Source of the DNA: Spodoptera frugiperda
Taxonomy: Eukaryota > Arthropoda > Insecta > Lepidoptera > Noctuidae
Reading direction: 5' to 3'
Length of the DNA stretch: 64,000 nucleotides
Assembly: GCF_023101765.2 (NCBI RefSeq)
Contig: NC_064223.1
Coordinates: 7,590,113-7,654,112 of the forward strand
Shown: positions 14,101 to 24,796 of the stretch, piece after piece
How positions within the stretch are numbered: position 1 is the first letter of the stretch
Layout of the letters: each line of letters begins with the position of its first letter
The notes under the pieces: generated by a model
Database searches by the model: none
Told to the model about the DNA's origin: nothing
What the model saw: the letters and a program-made list of their open reading frames with translations, nothing else
Translations under genes and position numbers: made by a program

Positions 14101-17100
14101 ATCAAGTGAAAAGCGAGATGACACACAAGTGTGCCAAACACAAAAACTCTTCAATACGAATCAAACAATCTTGACCTTACCTCCTTATTTGAGCACAATA
14201 TTTATCTCAACCTAAGTTCGCCAAAAATAGAAATTCCCAATATAGAGATCAGCAAATCTTCCACTACTACGAAACGTCAGTAAAATCTCCACAAAAGTAC
14301 CGATATGAATTGATCTTTACGTCTTATCCTTCGGTTTTTACGCCTGTGTCAGCAGACTAGGCGCCCACTCACCTCACTGTATCAGATTAACCTTCTCCAA
14401 TGTGTTAATTTTTTCATTGGAATTCCAACTGTACATCAAAACAATAAAGTTGATAATCCAATAAAGGAGGTTGGCAGAAAGGAGTAGTTTGACCTGCTGT
14501 CCTCTGTATCAAGTTCGTCTCGTAAACATTGGCGAGCCGGTATTTTTTCGTTGTCGGAATATTCCTGGCTTCCAACAAATTGATGACGCAGGTAAAAGTG
14601 GCTGGACGGGTATCACAGATGGTAGGACCAACTTGTTTATAACATGGGCATTTTTACGACATGATTCTTGTCATTAATTTACTTACAATATGTTTCCGGG
14701 TTGTCGTCGTTATGGGGAAGTAACTCAAGCAACATCTTAATATTGATAAAAATAAATAAATGGACAGAGCTGAATATTATTATGTAGTGACCCGTTTGTT
14801 ACAACTTCTACGTCAATAAGAAGGAAAGGTGTAAATAATAAATACCTTATTACTGAGTAATTAATTGATTCATATACGACTTTGTGGAGGACCAAGGGGA
14901 GGCCTTTGTTCAGCAGTGGACGTCTCTCGGCTGATGATGATGATGATGATGATGACGACTTTGTATTAGTGTTGATCTTATATTAATTATTCATGTCTCT
15001 TCGTCATTGTTGGGCTTATTAGTAATGTTGCACCATTCTATACAAAATTTCCCATAACTTACCTACATAGAAGTAGTCATAAACTTACATATTATGTAGA
15101 TGTTGTTGTGTAAAATTACTAGACATTTTTATCCTAGCATAAATGTCTTAGTCATGACAGCAGAGAAATAATACATATTTTTAAGACCAAGCTAATTTAT
15201 TAATTCTTAAACTATTTTTAAATCAATAGCTTTTTTACCAGCTCCATTAAATCAACGGTTCTTGTTTACAACCAATACTTGTACTCAATAAAAAAATATT
15301 GACGCAAGTAAACACTTTTTGTTCGCGCCTTTTTATCGATGAACCAATGTACACCTTATAATTGTATAGATATACTGACTGTTTCACTAATGATATCTGA
15401 GTACAGGATCTGACCCCACGATCTTATTCGCACGTCATTGGTACAAAAAAATAAAAAATAATGATTATGACGCAAAAAATATATGACGTCATAGAAAACT
15501 ATCTAATTCTATGAACCTTAATCGTAGCTGTCAATCATCAATGCGACGTGCCACTTTTGTAGTCATATTCTTTTTATTATTGAAATTGACACCAATACTT
15601 AGCTGTATGCTGTATGCTAATAAATAAACAAATATTGCTAACAGTTCGCGGAGGTATAGTAATTGTAGAGATATTATTACCTATGTGTTACGTCTATATT
15701 ATGTATGAGCATACGGATATGTTTATAAAAAGGACATTAATGTACTTATTATTTTGCATTTAGGATATTTTTGGATCCTGATTAAAAACTAGATAAGCTA
15801 TACTTTTTTTTGAGGGGGGAAAATCATCTATTGAGTTGTGTGTCAGACTCTTACTGACTAAAAACCACCCCGTTCCTTCTCCTGCATTGAGCCGGAGCTC
15901 CGGTAACCTGTTACGTTGTCCGCAGCTCCGGGGATAAGCTGTACTTAAAACCATAATAAAATAAGTAGGTTTCAGACCTAGTTATTTTATAAATGGACAA
16001 ATCAAATCTACGGCAGATTGTTTGTTTTTATGAGAGACCAAGAAATTTGATAAAAGAAAACGTTTCTTTTGCATCACTCCTTTTGTCCAATCCATTCTAT
16101 GGACACATATAATACATTGTACATCTTAATTTTTAAATGAATATTAACTTTATTTCTTATTTCCAGACATGGTACCGTCTAGACAACAAGTGGGGGGAAG
16201 TTGGTGAGCTGTCGGTGACGGTGTACGGAGCTGAAGGGCTGAGCGCGCTCGGTCTCAGCGGGAAGGCAGACTCCTACTGCATCTTAGAGTTGGACAACAA
16301 CAGAGTCCAGACGCATACGGTGCCTGGCACTTCAGACCCAACGTGGAATAAAAGCTTTACCTTGTAAGTACTATACAATGTTTGATAAGCAAGCACTATA
16401 CATATTATTAGTTCGTCTTGTTATGTACGAAATTGACAAAGAAGAAAGAATATGTGGAAATAAACACGGCAAACGTTACAAAAATATTATACCTGCTATC
16501 TACAGATTTATTAATGTTCTTAATTTATGTCTTTCTTTGTTGACTAAACATAGGTAATAAATTCATTTTACGTTTAGAACATGCAGATTAGCAGGTAACG
16601 ATATATAGTCAGTAAATATCTTAAACATTTCAAAAAATAAGCTTATCCTCATTTTGTTTCACATTTGATTTATATGGTTCTTTATATTTGCTAAACCTGT
16701 TCCTACAAAAAAGCTTTAGGGCTTACGTCAGAGCCACCAGGTAATCGATGTGTGGTCCAAAGTCCACAGGGTAAATGAAGTCGAAACGGATTACAAGTTT
16801 TTATAAATCGATTGACACTTAAGAACCTTTTTGTGGGGGAAAGCATTGAGCCATTGGAAGACATCAAGCCTTGGGAGACACTTTAGGGTCCAATTAGGGA
16901 TTCGGTATACTTAAGCTTTCGCTTTAGCTTGGGTAGACTGCTGAAGTCGACTAAAGCTTAAGCTTTAGTTTAGGTAGACTGTACTCTACTGTATTTGAGC
17001 AAGCAACAATCTACTTAAGCTCAAGCTTAGGTAGCTTAGGTAAATCTTAAGCTTTAGCTTAGGTAGACTGTTACTTGCTTAAGGATCACACTTAGAGACT

Positions 17101-20100
17101 AGTCCCACAAACCCATTACTTTTCCTACAAACAACCCATCGAACTATATCCAAATAATATATATTTTCTTTTGTCAACAGCCCAATAGACGACGTAACAT
17201 CGACACTAACAATAACAGTAAAGGATGAATCGATTATAAACACAATGAAAGATGGAACTCTCGGCAAGATATCGATACCTCTACTGACAATAGTGAATGA
17301 TGAGAAGGCATGGTTCGACCTCAGTAACCGACCGAAGAAATCGGTGCTAACGAAGGGAAACTCCCCGAAAATTCAATTACAAATGTCCATCGCGTGGAAC
17401 CCGGTAATTTATACTTTTATTGCTTCCAATATTTTAGGCTTAATAACACTGGAACTATTTCTATCCCTGCTTTTTGTTTTATGTGAATATTTGGCCGATG
17501 GAGTGTTTCTGGCATGATTTAATGAACAATTTCCGTGATTTAATGTAATATTACTATGTGTAGTATACCCATTGAAGGTGTGCCATGAAAAAGTAATTTT
17601 TAAACTCAAAAGTTAAAATTTTGTCCTAATGCAATGCCAAAATCGCCGGCAGCGCCACACGCGAAAACCGAAATAACTTTTTTCATTTACAACTTACAGT
17701 TGTATATTTTATTATTGTTACCTAATTATAATAATTTATTTTGCAGATAAAAGCATCGTTAAGGTTATTAAGTCCGAAAACGAACAAGTATACGGAACCC
17801 ACGCCGCGGACATTTAGTATACCGCTCATCTACAACAACCTGAAGTTCATCAAAGTTATATTCACGGTTGTGTACTACGGCAACGAACATTTAAAGTGAG
17901 TAGTTGTGTTTTACTTTATAATGTATTGCAAAAATATTGTTGGTGCAATCACTAGGTACATAGAACTGTACACTTAGTACGAGTTTGCTTTTCATTGAAC
18001 GAAATTGTAACGAGAGAGCGTTCGGCGCTCTGATTGGCCAACTAATCGAATAAACAAACCAACGTGAAGCAAACTCGTACTAGGACAAAATTCAAAGTGG
18101 TCATATATGGTCTATTTTAACTGTATTTTATTTCCAAAATCAGGCATTAAAACATTTCTCGCAAATTCAGTCCTTAATTTACAGTTGTTTATTGCGTTGC
18201 GACCCTAAAAAAGTAAAATCTTTACTCTTATTTAATGAAATAATTCGAGAAAAACATAGAAACTATTATGTGAAGTAATTATACGTACATTATGTAGAAC
18301 CGGGTTGTTTAATTATTTCTATGTAAATCGTCTAACACAGTTTCTCGTGTCGTTCGTTGACCGTTCGATAGCGCCCTATTGAACAGTGCATCGCTTCGAA
18401 AACGTATTTTAATTATATATTTGCATTTCCTTTGACAACATCCGGACATTGTAATTACTTTTAAAATAAATTTAATTTAATTATAACTGTTTATACCTAC
18501 AAGACCTAATTACATGTACCTATCGAATCGTAGCACAATGAATGAGAAAGCATTTACACTAATTAACTTTATTAAGCAACCTGTGCTACTAGCCAAAAGC
18601 CATTGCCTTGTGTACCAAGAGAGTAGAAAACTCAATCTATGAGAATGCGACTGACAAGCGGCAAAATTTACGTCAATCCCATATTATTATTATTATTTTC
18701 GCTTATTGAAATCGGCAGTTACTTTTCTTCCCTCCCAATTCCCTAACAACCCTTAAATTCATAACCTCTAATAGGCCGGCAACACACTTGTAACGCCTCT
18801 GGTGTTTCGGGTGTCCATGAGCGGTGGCGTTTACTATCAGGCTGCTCTGAACGTCTGCTCATTAACCGGCTTATATCATAAAAAATAAAAGAATAAAATA
18901 AACTATAATAGTAGGTACACAATCTTAACTAATCCCTAATCTTTAACTTAACTTTAATATTTGAATAATAGGCCTCATACACTTCACACCAGTGTAAGCA
19001 CTTCACAAGCACTTGACCAATGCGGTAATATTGATTACCTATTCATAAAAAAGCTACAGACTTTGGACTGAACTTTAGAATGATACTTAATGATGAATCA
19101 TTTTATCAATGACTAGCATTTTATCCGTAAAATATCGCCGTGGATTTACATTCCTACATGATATCTATGTACCTAGGTATCAGCAGCATGGTATATAGGT
19201 AGGTACCTAGGTACGTACTGGTCATCCCATGAGTAGGTTAAGTAGAACCTACAAGAACTATAAACAAATGATGAATTCCTGTACCTAGTACGAACCAACT
19301 TTTATGACACAAAACGAGTCGGTGACATCATTACGTGTTAAAACAAAGACCAATAATGTACATAAATGTGTAATAGTAATTAACAACACAAAAGGGATTA
19401 TTACGTAATATTTGGTTTTTGACACGAAACTATCGTAACTTCGATATAGGGGCAGAGATAGATGGCGCTAGGTCAAATGCTGATCAGGTAACAGTATACA
19501 TTTTATATTAAAAAAATATTATTTTTGTATAGAAATTATGGATTGCGTGTTGCGTGGCAGCGTAGCCTGGTAAAACGCTCGTGTTCTTCTAATGAAATAT
19601 AGAGCTCTTAAATTATTTCTTATTAGCAATCGCAAACTAAACACCAACTTATTTAAGTATGTGTGTCCCACATAAACTAATATGTGATGTAAATAAATCA
19701 TGATTTGTGAAATAAACATCAATCAATACTTTGTCCTATTCCGTAATTGGCACAGACAAATGTTAATGAGTAACGTTTTCCTTAATTACTCATTATCGAT
19801 CTACTTTCAACTATGAAGTTACTAATTAGTCATCGCTATGCTCTTTAGACGTTTAATTGTCTTTTTTATATAAAATAGGTTGAAATCCCGTTAAACTAAG
19901 TAGACATTGAACAAATATTATGAAACATTCCTACACGTGGAGGTGTCTACAAAAATAAACAAACTATTAAACTCAAGTCCTACTAAATGAATATCGGTTT
20001 GGTATTTTAAAAATATCCGTATGTCTTACTCTTAATCATGACATCAACAATATAGGAAAACCTGATATTCTTTTAAATGAACTAACAATACGGTAAATGT

Positions 20101-23100
20101 GGTTTGTGATGTGATGCACGCCCGCGCTACTTAACCACACAAGTCACATGATACTTGGAAACTAGTGTCTTTCTTGAAGGTCTGCAGTATCGATTATAGA
20201 TTTTTTTTATACTATAAGCCGGTAAACGAGTAGAAGGATCACCTGATGGTAAGCAATCGCTGCAGACTGCAGTCCATGGTCACTCAAACACAAGAGGCGT
20301 TACAAATGCGTTGCCGGCCTTTAGAGAGTTACTAATTTAAGGGTTGTTGGGGAATCGGGAATTGAGAGAATGGATAATTGGGTCTTCGGTAACCTCACGC
20401 ACACAACGCAAGCGTTGTTTCGCATCGGTTTTCTGTGTATAGGTATTTGACCTGTCCACTTGTTTGCTTTTACCTGGGACTGTCCAACCAGTGCTAACAG
20501 TTCCTGTCCATCTAAAGGTTGTTGACCGTTCATTATTATTTTCCCTCAAAATATTTGGTCTTCTGTGTTTAAATATATTTGTTTTTTGGAAAATGTAATA
20601 TATCTATCTGTTTGTCTAAGATGGTATTTATTCTTGTATACTTCCAGGTATTTGTTTGAGTGGGAGAACCGAGAGAAGTCAGCACTGGCGCTGGGCGCTT
20701 GGTTGCTATTTTGGTTCTTCTTTAGAATGTGGATGACCCCACTCTTAGCAGTCGTCCCATTCGTATACTTCTGGGCTACACGAAGTAAGTTGTTCAACTG
20801 TCTTTAAAACCGTGTTAGTGTACGATCGGTTCTCAACAGCCTACTGTCACCAGTAAAAAATCCCAAAAATTGCAACAATAACATGCATTTTAATGATAAT
20901 AACAAGGATATCAAGGATGTACTATTATCTTTCTTTTGTGAAGCTCTTAAATGCTAAGTCATCTTAAGAAGATTCCATACCAGGGCACCAATAGCTTTTG
21001 AACACATTTCATTGAGGTCGTATACAACAAAATCTCCAATAATCTGACTGATCACATAATTTCTCATCGTTTTCAGATACAGCAAATCTAATTCCTATCT
21101 CTCAATTTGACGATGACTCTTCAGAAGAGGAACTGGATTCAACTAAGGTACGTACCTTCAAGAAATGATTTACTTATTTACATTTTGGACTCGTGACCGT
21201 ACGGCACACTAGTGCACTTACACTGCAATGACCATTATCGGCTGCCCTGCGGCGCCTGAGTCTATAGGTACACATACATACATACAAAAAGGTTCATAAG
21301 TACAGCTATTGTTGCTTGTGAGATTGCTAGTCCAATTCTGACTTCGACTGTACATATTATTTATTTAAAACGATTACGACATTCAGTGGTTTCTTGAATA
21401 GAATGCATAGTTATTAAGTACTTGCATATTGTTTCTAAGATACTTTGGAATCCATGCATAAATCAAACCGCGATAAATGGGACACACTAATTAAGTTCGT
21501 GATAATTTTAAATTTCTATTGTGTTAGTTTGCAGCACAGTAGTGCTAGTTATACAAATAAAGATATGTTTTATTTGTTTTTAAACATTACCAAATCGGAT
21601 ATAACATCCTAAACAACATTGTAGGAAATGTTCTAAGCCGTATCTTTAACTTTGGAAAAAGTTATCTTAATACATATACAAGTAAATATATAATTAGTTA
21701 CCTCTTTTTATATAACTAATGTCAGTTTATATAATGAGTCAATTCCCCGTAGTAGGTACATAGGAAGACATATTGTAGCGTAATATTTACTGTTTGTATG
21801 CAGTCAATTACCTACATTTTATTAACCTTTACATACGTAGATGCATCAACAGGAAAAATACACAGATTCAAAGAAATCCATTGTTATCTATGATGAGATT
21901 AGCTTGCTAATTATGTAGGTGCGTAGGTTCAGTTCTTCCCCATACAAAACTATGTTTCATCGACAGGCTATCTGATACATTATGATATGGTTTGTTATTT
22001 TCACTACCTAGGTTACTTGGTTACTTATCTATCCAATATATTTGCCTTTTGAGCACCAAGACATCCTCGTGTATTTTTATGTGATAAGTAAACGAATAGA
22101 CAGGATCACCTGATGGTAAGCCATCGATACTGCCCCTCGCTTGCAACACCAGAGGCTTTACTAGTGCGTTGTCGGCATTTTAGGAGTTAAGGATTTGAAG
22201 ATTAGGTAGATTGAAGAGAGGGTTATCTGAGCCTCTGGTAACATTACTTACCCTGAAAAACACAACACAAGCAACGTATCATGGTTACATTCACAAATAT
22301 ACACCAAAACTAGCTCGTTTCCAAGCGAAGTCCCTATAAGTAAAAAAAGTGTAGGTATGTATTAATTAACCTACTTTTTGTTTCAGGACGACAAAACAAT
22401 AAAAACTCGATTGTATGAACTACAGGATCTCACATTTACGATTAAGGATGGAATAGACTACATTGTATCTCTACTGCAGAGGATCAGGAAGTAAGTAGCA
22501 TTTTTTTTTATGGAATAAGTGGCAAACGAGCAAGCGAGTCACCTGGTGGTAAGCGATCAGTGCCGCCCAAACACCCGCAACACCAGACTAGCCATAGATG
22601 CGTTACCGACCTTTTGAGGAGATGCTCTTTTCTTTAAGGTTTGAAGTTCGTATCGGTTCGGAAATATCCATTTCATTTCAAAATATTACCTTTATAAGTG
22701 TGTAAAACGAGATTTACATATTTGACTGACATACTTTAAACATAATTACCGAAACAAATGAAAGGTCAAATTCTCTTCAAAAGTCAAAACTTTGATTGAC
22801 ATACAATAAGAGAATAGTTTAAAACCTAACGATATATTTAAATGAGACCTAAAAACGATAAAAAGAAACAAATAAGTTTCGTCCTAATTACTTTTATCTA
22901 CATATTCTATTGTTTTACAAATTAACGCTACCATTTGTCCAACTTAACACAATCATTGTCTACCGTTTGTCTAGGTTTCTACCAAGTGTACTACCAAGTG
23001 TTCTACTAAGTGTAACATACAAGTAAACATTTTTCAGTCATACTTACTTGCGTTTTGTACACTCTCGGCTTCTCGGTCCCTAAAAAATTGATATAAACTC

Positions 23101-23997
23101 GCATTTGTTCTAGTGATACTCGTATGTAATAATACTAATAATTTATTATTTATTTTCTTGTTACAGCTTATTTAAGTTTGCGGTACCGTACTTAAGTTAC
23201 CTCGTGATGACTGTACTGATTGCAGCCACCGTTGCACTCTACATCATACCCATAAATTATATATTTATGGCTTTAGGTATGTATTCATTTAAAATAATGA
23301 AATTACAATTATATGTGTTATTAATTACTTTGTTATCGGCTTACTCACGTATAAATCTTTGACGAGAAACTCAACTAGTTACAAGCCATACTAGAGGCTC
23401 ATATTCATGAGAAGCATTCCGCGACGCAAGACGCGGTGACGACGCTAGTAGCAGATAATATAATAATTATTTACTTCAATAGTTTAAGCATTTACCTAAA
23501 ATATTTTAATTATTAAACGCTACATAATTTCACTTGTGGACTCGTGGCACTCATTTAATGCTTCATATAAGTACCTAAACTCTATATAGTGAGTATTCTA
23601 TGTATAATTTTAAATGTGTTTTATAATTTGCAGGTATCTACAAGTTCATGCGCAAAGTGTTGAACCCTGACAGAGTTCCAAACAACGACATACTGGACTT
23701 CATATCACGGATACCGGACGACAAGATGCTGGTCAGTATAACAGATAATGTATTTTAAATATCTATAGGAGAGATTATGCACAATATGGATTTTTAATTT
23801 TAACAGTATGTTTCTAGAACTCGAATATTAACTAAATCACATGTAAATTATACAGTCATCAACGTCATCTACCTACTTATTTATTTACGTAAACTGCACA
23901 TGCATATGCCATAAATTATTTTTATTTATAGAAACAATGGCGAGAACTGAGAGTCCCGGATAACAACTTCAACAGAACTTACTCGAAGAGGCGATAA
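5133..23997 (+). CDS. Mctp-like: Mctp-like protein: two C2 domains and two C-terminal membrane segments (gene 1)
   Basis: Coding exons: 5133-5265, 6340-6464, 7489-7632, 10979-11162, 16167-16363, 17181-17403, 17747-17895, 20648-20784, 21077-21147, 22387-22490, 23167-23276, 23634-23731, 23932-23997 (TAA). All joints are GT-AG and keep frame. The first full ATG is at 5161 (GTGATGG, good context), giving about 570 aa. The exon is also open upstream to its acceptor, so a longer N-terminus is possible. Domain order: linker, C2 (about 52-160, matching C2B of MCTP proteins), C2 (about 198-315, C2C), a conserved pre-membrane segment, TM1 (about 387-418), an acidic loop (DDDSSEEE), TM2 (about 485-515) and a short basic tail. 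MCTPs sit in ER/endosomal membranes with cytosolic C2 domains. Usual MCTPs have three C2 domains; the first is missing here. The acidic calcium ligands are mostly replaced (for example DAKDTPPGSANG where D-x5-D is expected), so calcium binding is doubtful. It is tail to tail with a paralogue at 24797-36463. Confidence 0.9.
6483..6630 (+). repeat. Interspersed repeat, family B (SINE-like)
   Basis: Contains 'gtgtcagactcttactgac' followed by 'atcccgttgctattcttgctt' and 'gtccgcagctccg'. The same order of blocks occurs at 15803-15937 and 26254-26402. From memory this is a common noctuoid repeat. It begins 19 bases after the splice donor of exon 2 of the plus-strand Mctp-like gene. Confidence 0.6.
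8328..8680 (+). pseudogene. Broken psq-domain transposase fragment
   Basis: One frame from about 8328 reads QWILQKMENAVKMVERG, the start of a psq-type helix-turn-helix. After an inserted hairpin (8393-8494) the motif resumes as AAAARYNFQRSTHHL, matching the AA-x-x-Y-N-x-x-R-S-T-L core of that fold. A frameshift later, about 8553-8670 reads DKFDYTKARSVAKLATEQE then VILIRLTDDGVPMTS, matching the region after psq in CENP-B-like transposases. Frameshifts, stops and the insertion show it is dead. It is too broken to appear as one open frame. Confidence 0.65.
8393..8494. mobile_element. Hairpin MITE nested in the psq transposase fragment
   Basis: The left end has GGGGTAAACGGGGTGAATAG and the right end CTATTCACCCTT...CACCCTGTTTTACCC, an imperfect inverted repeat of about 40 bp with a short loop. 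It splits the psq motif between ERG and AAAARYN, so it inserted after the host transposon. Confidence 0.6.
9945..10070. repeat. Imperfect palindromic repeat, MITE-like
   Basis: 'attcggcgttctggttgg' (about 9964-9981) faces 'ccaatcagagtgccgaac' (about 9999-10016), an imperfect inverted repeat. The same core, 'gttcggcgctctgattgg', occurs inside the MITE at 17975-18082, so the two belong to one family. It lies in intron 3 of the plus-strand Mctp-like gene. Confidence 0.5.
14883..14975 (+). repeat. LINE-type tail with GAT microsatellite
   Basis: The sequence 'ggcctttgttcagcagtgga' is followed by 'cgtctctcggctgatgatga' and a run of GAT units. This arrangement is the well-known 3' tail of lepidopteran non-LTR retrotransposons, probably RTE type (from memory). 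Only the tail is present; no reverse transcriptase is encoded nearby. Confidence 0.6.
15803..15937 (+). repeat. Interspersed repeat, family B (SINE-like)
   Basis: Second copy of the repeat seen at 6483-6630, with a T-run start, 'gtgtcagactcttactgact', 'aaaaccaccccgttccttct' and 'gtccgcagctccgg'. It lies about 230 bases before exon 5 of the plus-strand Mctp-like gene. Confidence 0.65.
16921..17070. repeat. Degenerate 20-bp repeats in an intron
   Basis: Three 20-base units match GCTTTAGYTTRGGTAGACTG at 16921-16940, 16962-16981 and 17051-17070. Related AAGCTTA/TTAAGCTT words lie between them. They sit in intron 5 of the plus-strand Mctp-like gene, about 110 bases before exon 6. Spacing is irregular (41 and 89 bases). 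Confidence 0.7.
17975..18082. mobile_element. Small MITE with 16-bp perfect inverted repeats
   Basis: TAGTACGAGTTTGCTT at 17975-17990 is the exact reverse complement of AAGCAAACTCGTACTA at 18067-18082. The total length is 108 bp. The interior holds 'gttcggcgctctgattgg', also present at 9945-10070. It has no coding capacity and lies in intron 7 of the plus-strand Mctp-like gene. Confidence 0.75.
18712..18895 (-). repeat. Interspersed repeat, family A
   Basis: Reverse-orientation copy of a repeat marked by 'cttgtaacgcctctggtgtt', 'tgtccatgagcggtggcg' and 'ttaaccggcttatatcataa'. Other copies lie at 20201-20437, 22070-22290, 22501-22625, 29550-29705, 32096-32388 and 34672-34830. From memory this family is very abundant in noctuoid genomes. 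It is SINE-like or Helitron-derived; I cannot decide which from sequence alone. Confidence 0.65.
20201..20437 (+). repeat. Interspersed repeat, family A
   Basis: Long forward copy, starting after a T-run with 'actataagccggtaaacgag', then 'cacctgatggtaagcaatcg', 'aggcgttacaaatgcgttgc' and 'cgcaagcgttgtttcgcatc'. It lies about 210 bases upstream of exon 8 (first membrane segment) of the plus-strand Mctp-like gene. Confidence 0.75.
22070..22290 (+). repeat. Interspersed repeat, family A (diverged)
   Basis: Diverged forward copy with 'gtaaacgaatagacaggatc', 'acctgatggtaagcc', 'aacaccagaggctttactag' and 'cacaacacaagcaacg'. It lies in intron 9 of the plus-strand Mctp-like gene. Confidence 0.65.
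22501..22625 (+). repeat. Interspersed repeat, family A (5' part)
   Basis: Begins 10 bases after the end of exon 10 with a T-run, then 'ggcaaacgagcaagcgagtc', 'acctggtggtaagcgatc' and 'gcaacaccagac'. Only the first part of the family A unit is present. Confidence 0.65.
23340..23470. repeat. MITE-like repeat, also at 44835-44980
   Basis: 'gttatcggcttactcacgta' followed by 'tttgacgagaaactcaacta' and 'ctagaggctcatattc' recurs almost word for word at 44840-44920 in an intron of the ZAD zinc-finger gene. Two copies 21 kb apart show an interspersed family. It has no coding capacity. Confidence 0.6.
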
Positions 23998-24097
23998 ATA
24001 GGAGAAGAAAGGCGCACTGCACGCTACGTTACCTACCCGTAATGATGTTGTGTGGCGCGGGCTTTAGCTCCTAAGAGCTCTTCGCTGTCAGGACCAG

Positions 24098-24137
24098 TTA
24101 GCTCCTATCAGCTCCTGTCAGATCCCGTCAGCTCCCA
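24098..24137 (+). repeat. Four 10-bp tandem repeats in a 3' UTR
   Basis: The units TTAGCTCCTA, TCAGCTCCTG, TCAGATCCCG and TCAGCTCCCA follow one another without gaps, starting 100 bases after the stop codon of the plus-strand Mctp-like gene. AGCTC words extend irregularly upstream to about 24065. Confidence 0.8.
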
Positions 24138-24188
24138 AGCTATGAAGTCAAACAGCCCCGACTGCTACCGCCTTGCACAAAATTGTGC

Positions 24189-24194
24189 AATAAA
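24189..24194 (+). terminator. Polyadenylation signal of the plus-strand Mctp-like gene
   Basis: AATAAA lies 192 bases after the stop codon and is the first such hexamer downstream. A second AATAAA occurs at about 24628. Confidence 0.5.
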
Positions 24195-24616
24195 ACTACG
24201 TGATTGCATTGATTGCTCAAATTATTTATAATTTAATTTAATCTCATAGGTGATATTAATTGTAATTTTGCCATTAGACTAATGAGCATTTAGATTCGCA
24301 ACCGCATTTTTAAAATTATTTCATTTAAGAAATATTTTTTTATATTTATTTATAACGTGGTTGCGGATTTGTCTGATAAATTAGTTTATAAGTCATGTTT
24401 GTCATTTTCCTATCGATTATAAGACAAACGACATGATAATGTAGCAACATTTAGTACAATAATATACTTTATGATTATTGTAATAATGATCATTGTACAA
24501 AAGAATGAAAGATGCAAATACCTCGAATAAGAAGCTAGGTTAACGATGAAATTGTGATGTTTAATTTAAGAATGAAACAATGAATAATTATATATTCTCT
24601 TATTTACAAAAATGGT

Positions 24617-24622
24617 TTTATT
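24617..24622 (-). terminator. Polyadenylation signal of the minus-strand Mctp-like gene
   Basis: TTTATT on the plus strand is AATAAA on the minus strand, 175 bases after the minus-strand stop codon (24797-24799). The two Mctp-like genes therefore end within a few hundred bases of each other. Confidence 0.45.
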
Positions 24623-24796
24623 TAAAAATAAATATATGATATAAATCTCATATAAAAACTATTCTAATTTATTTTAGGTAATTTGGCACAATGGTATACT
24701 TGACTACAGTTCCCTAGGATTGCTTATATAATATCGCCCTGGACTAGGATATCTACTCGTATAATTATATCTATCTAACTATAACTAAACTTCTTG

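Larger units (their letters stand above)
11163..16166 (+). other. Intron 4 of the plus-strand Mctp-like gene
   Basis: No coding exon was seen in this 5-kb intron. It holds a LINE-tail fragment in reverse orientation at about 12738-12775 ('ccgtccactacaggacaaaggta'), a LINE-tail plus microsatellite at 14883-14975 and a family B repeat at 15803-15937. Open frames at 13155-13349 and 14471-14677 have no recognisable protein features. Confidence 0.6.
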
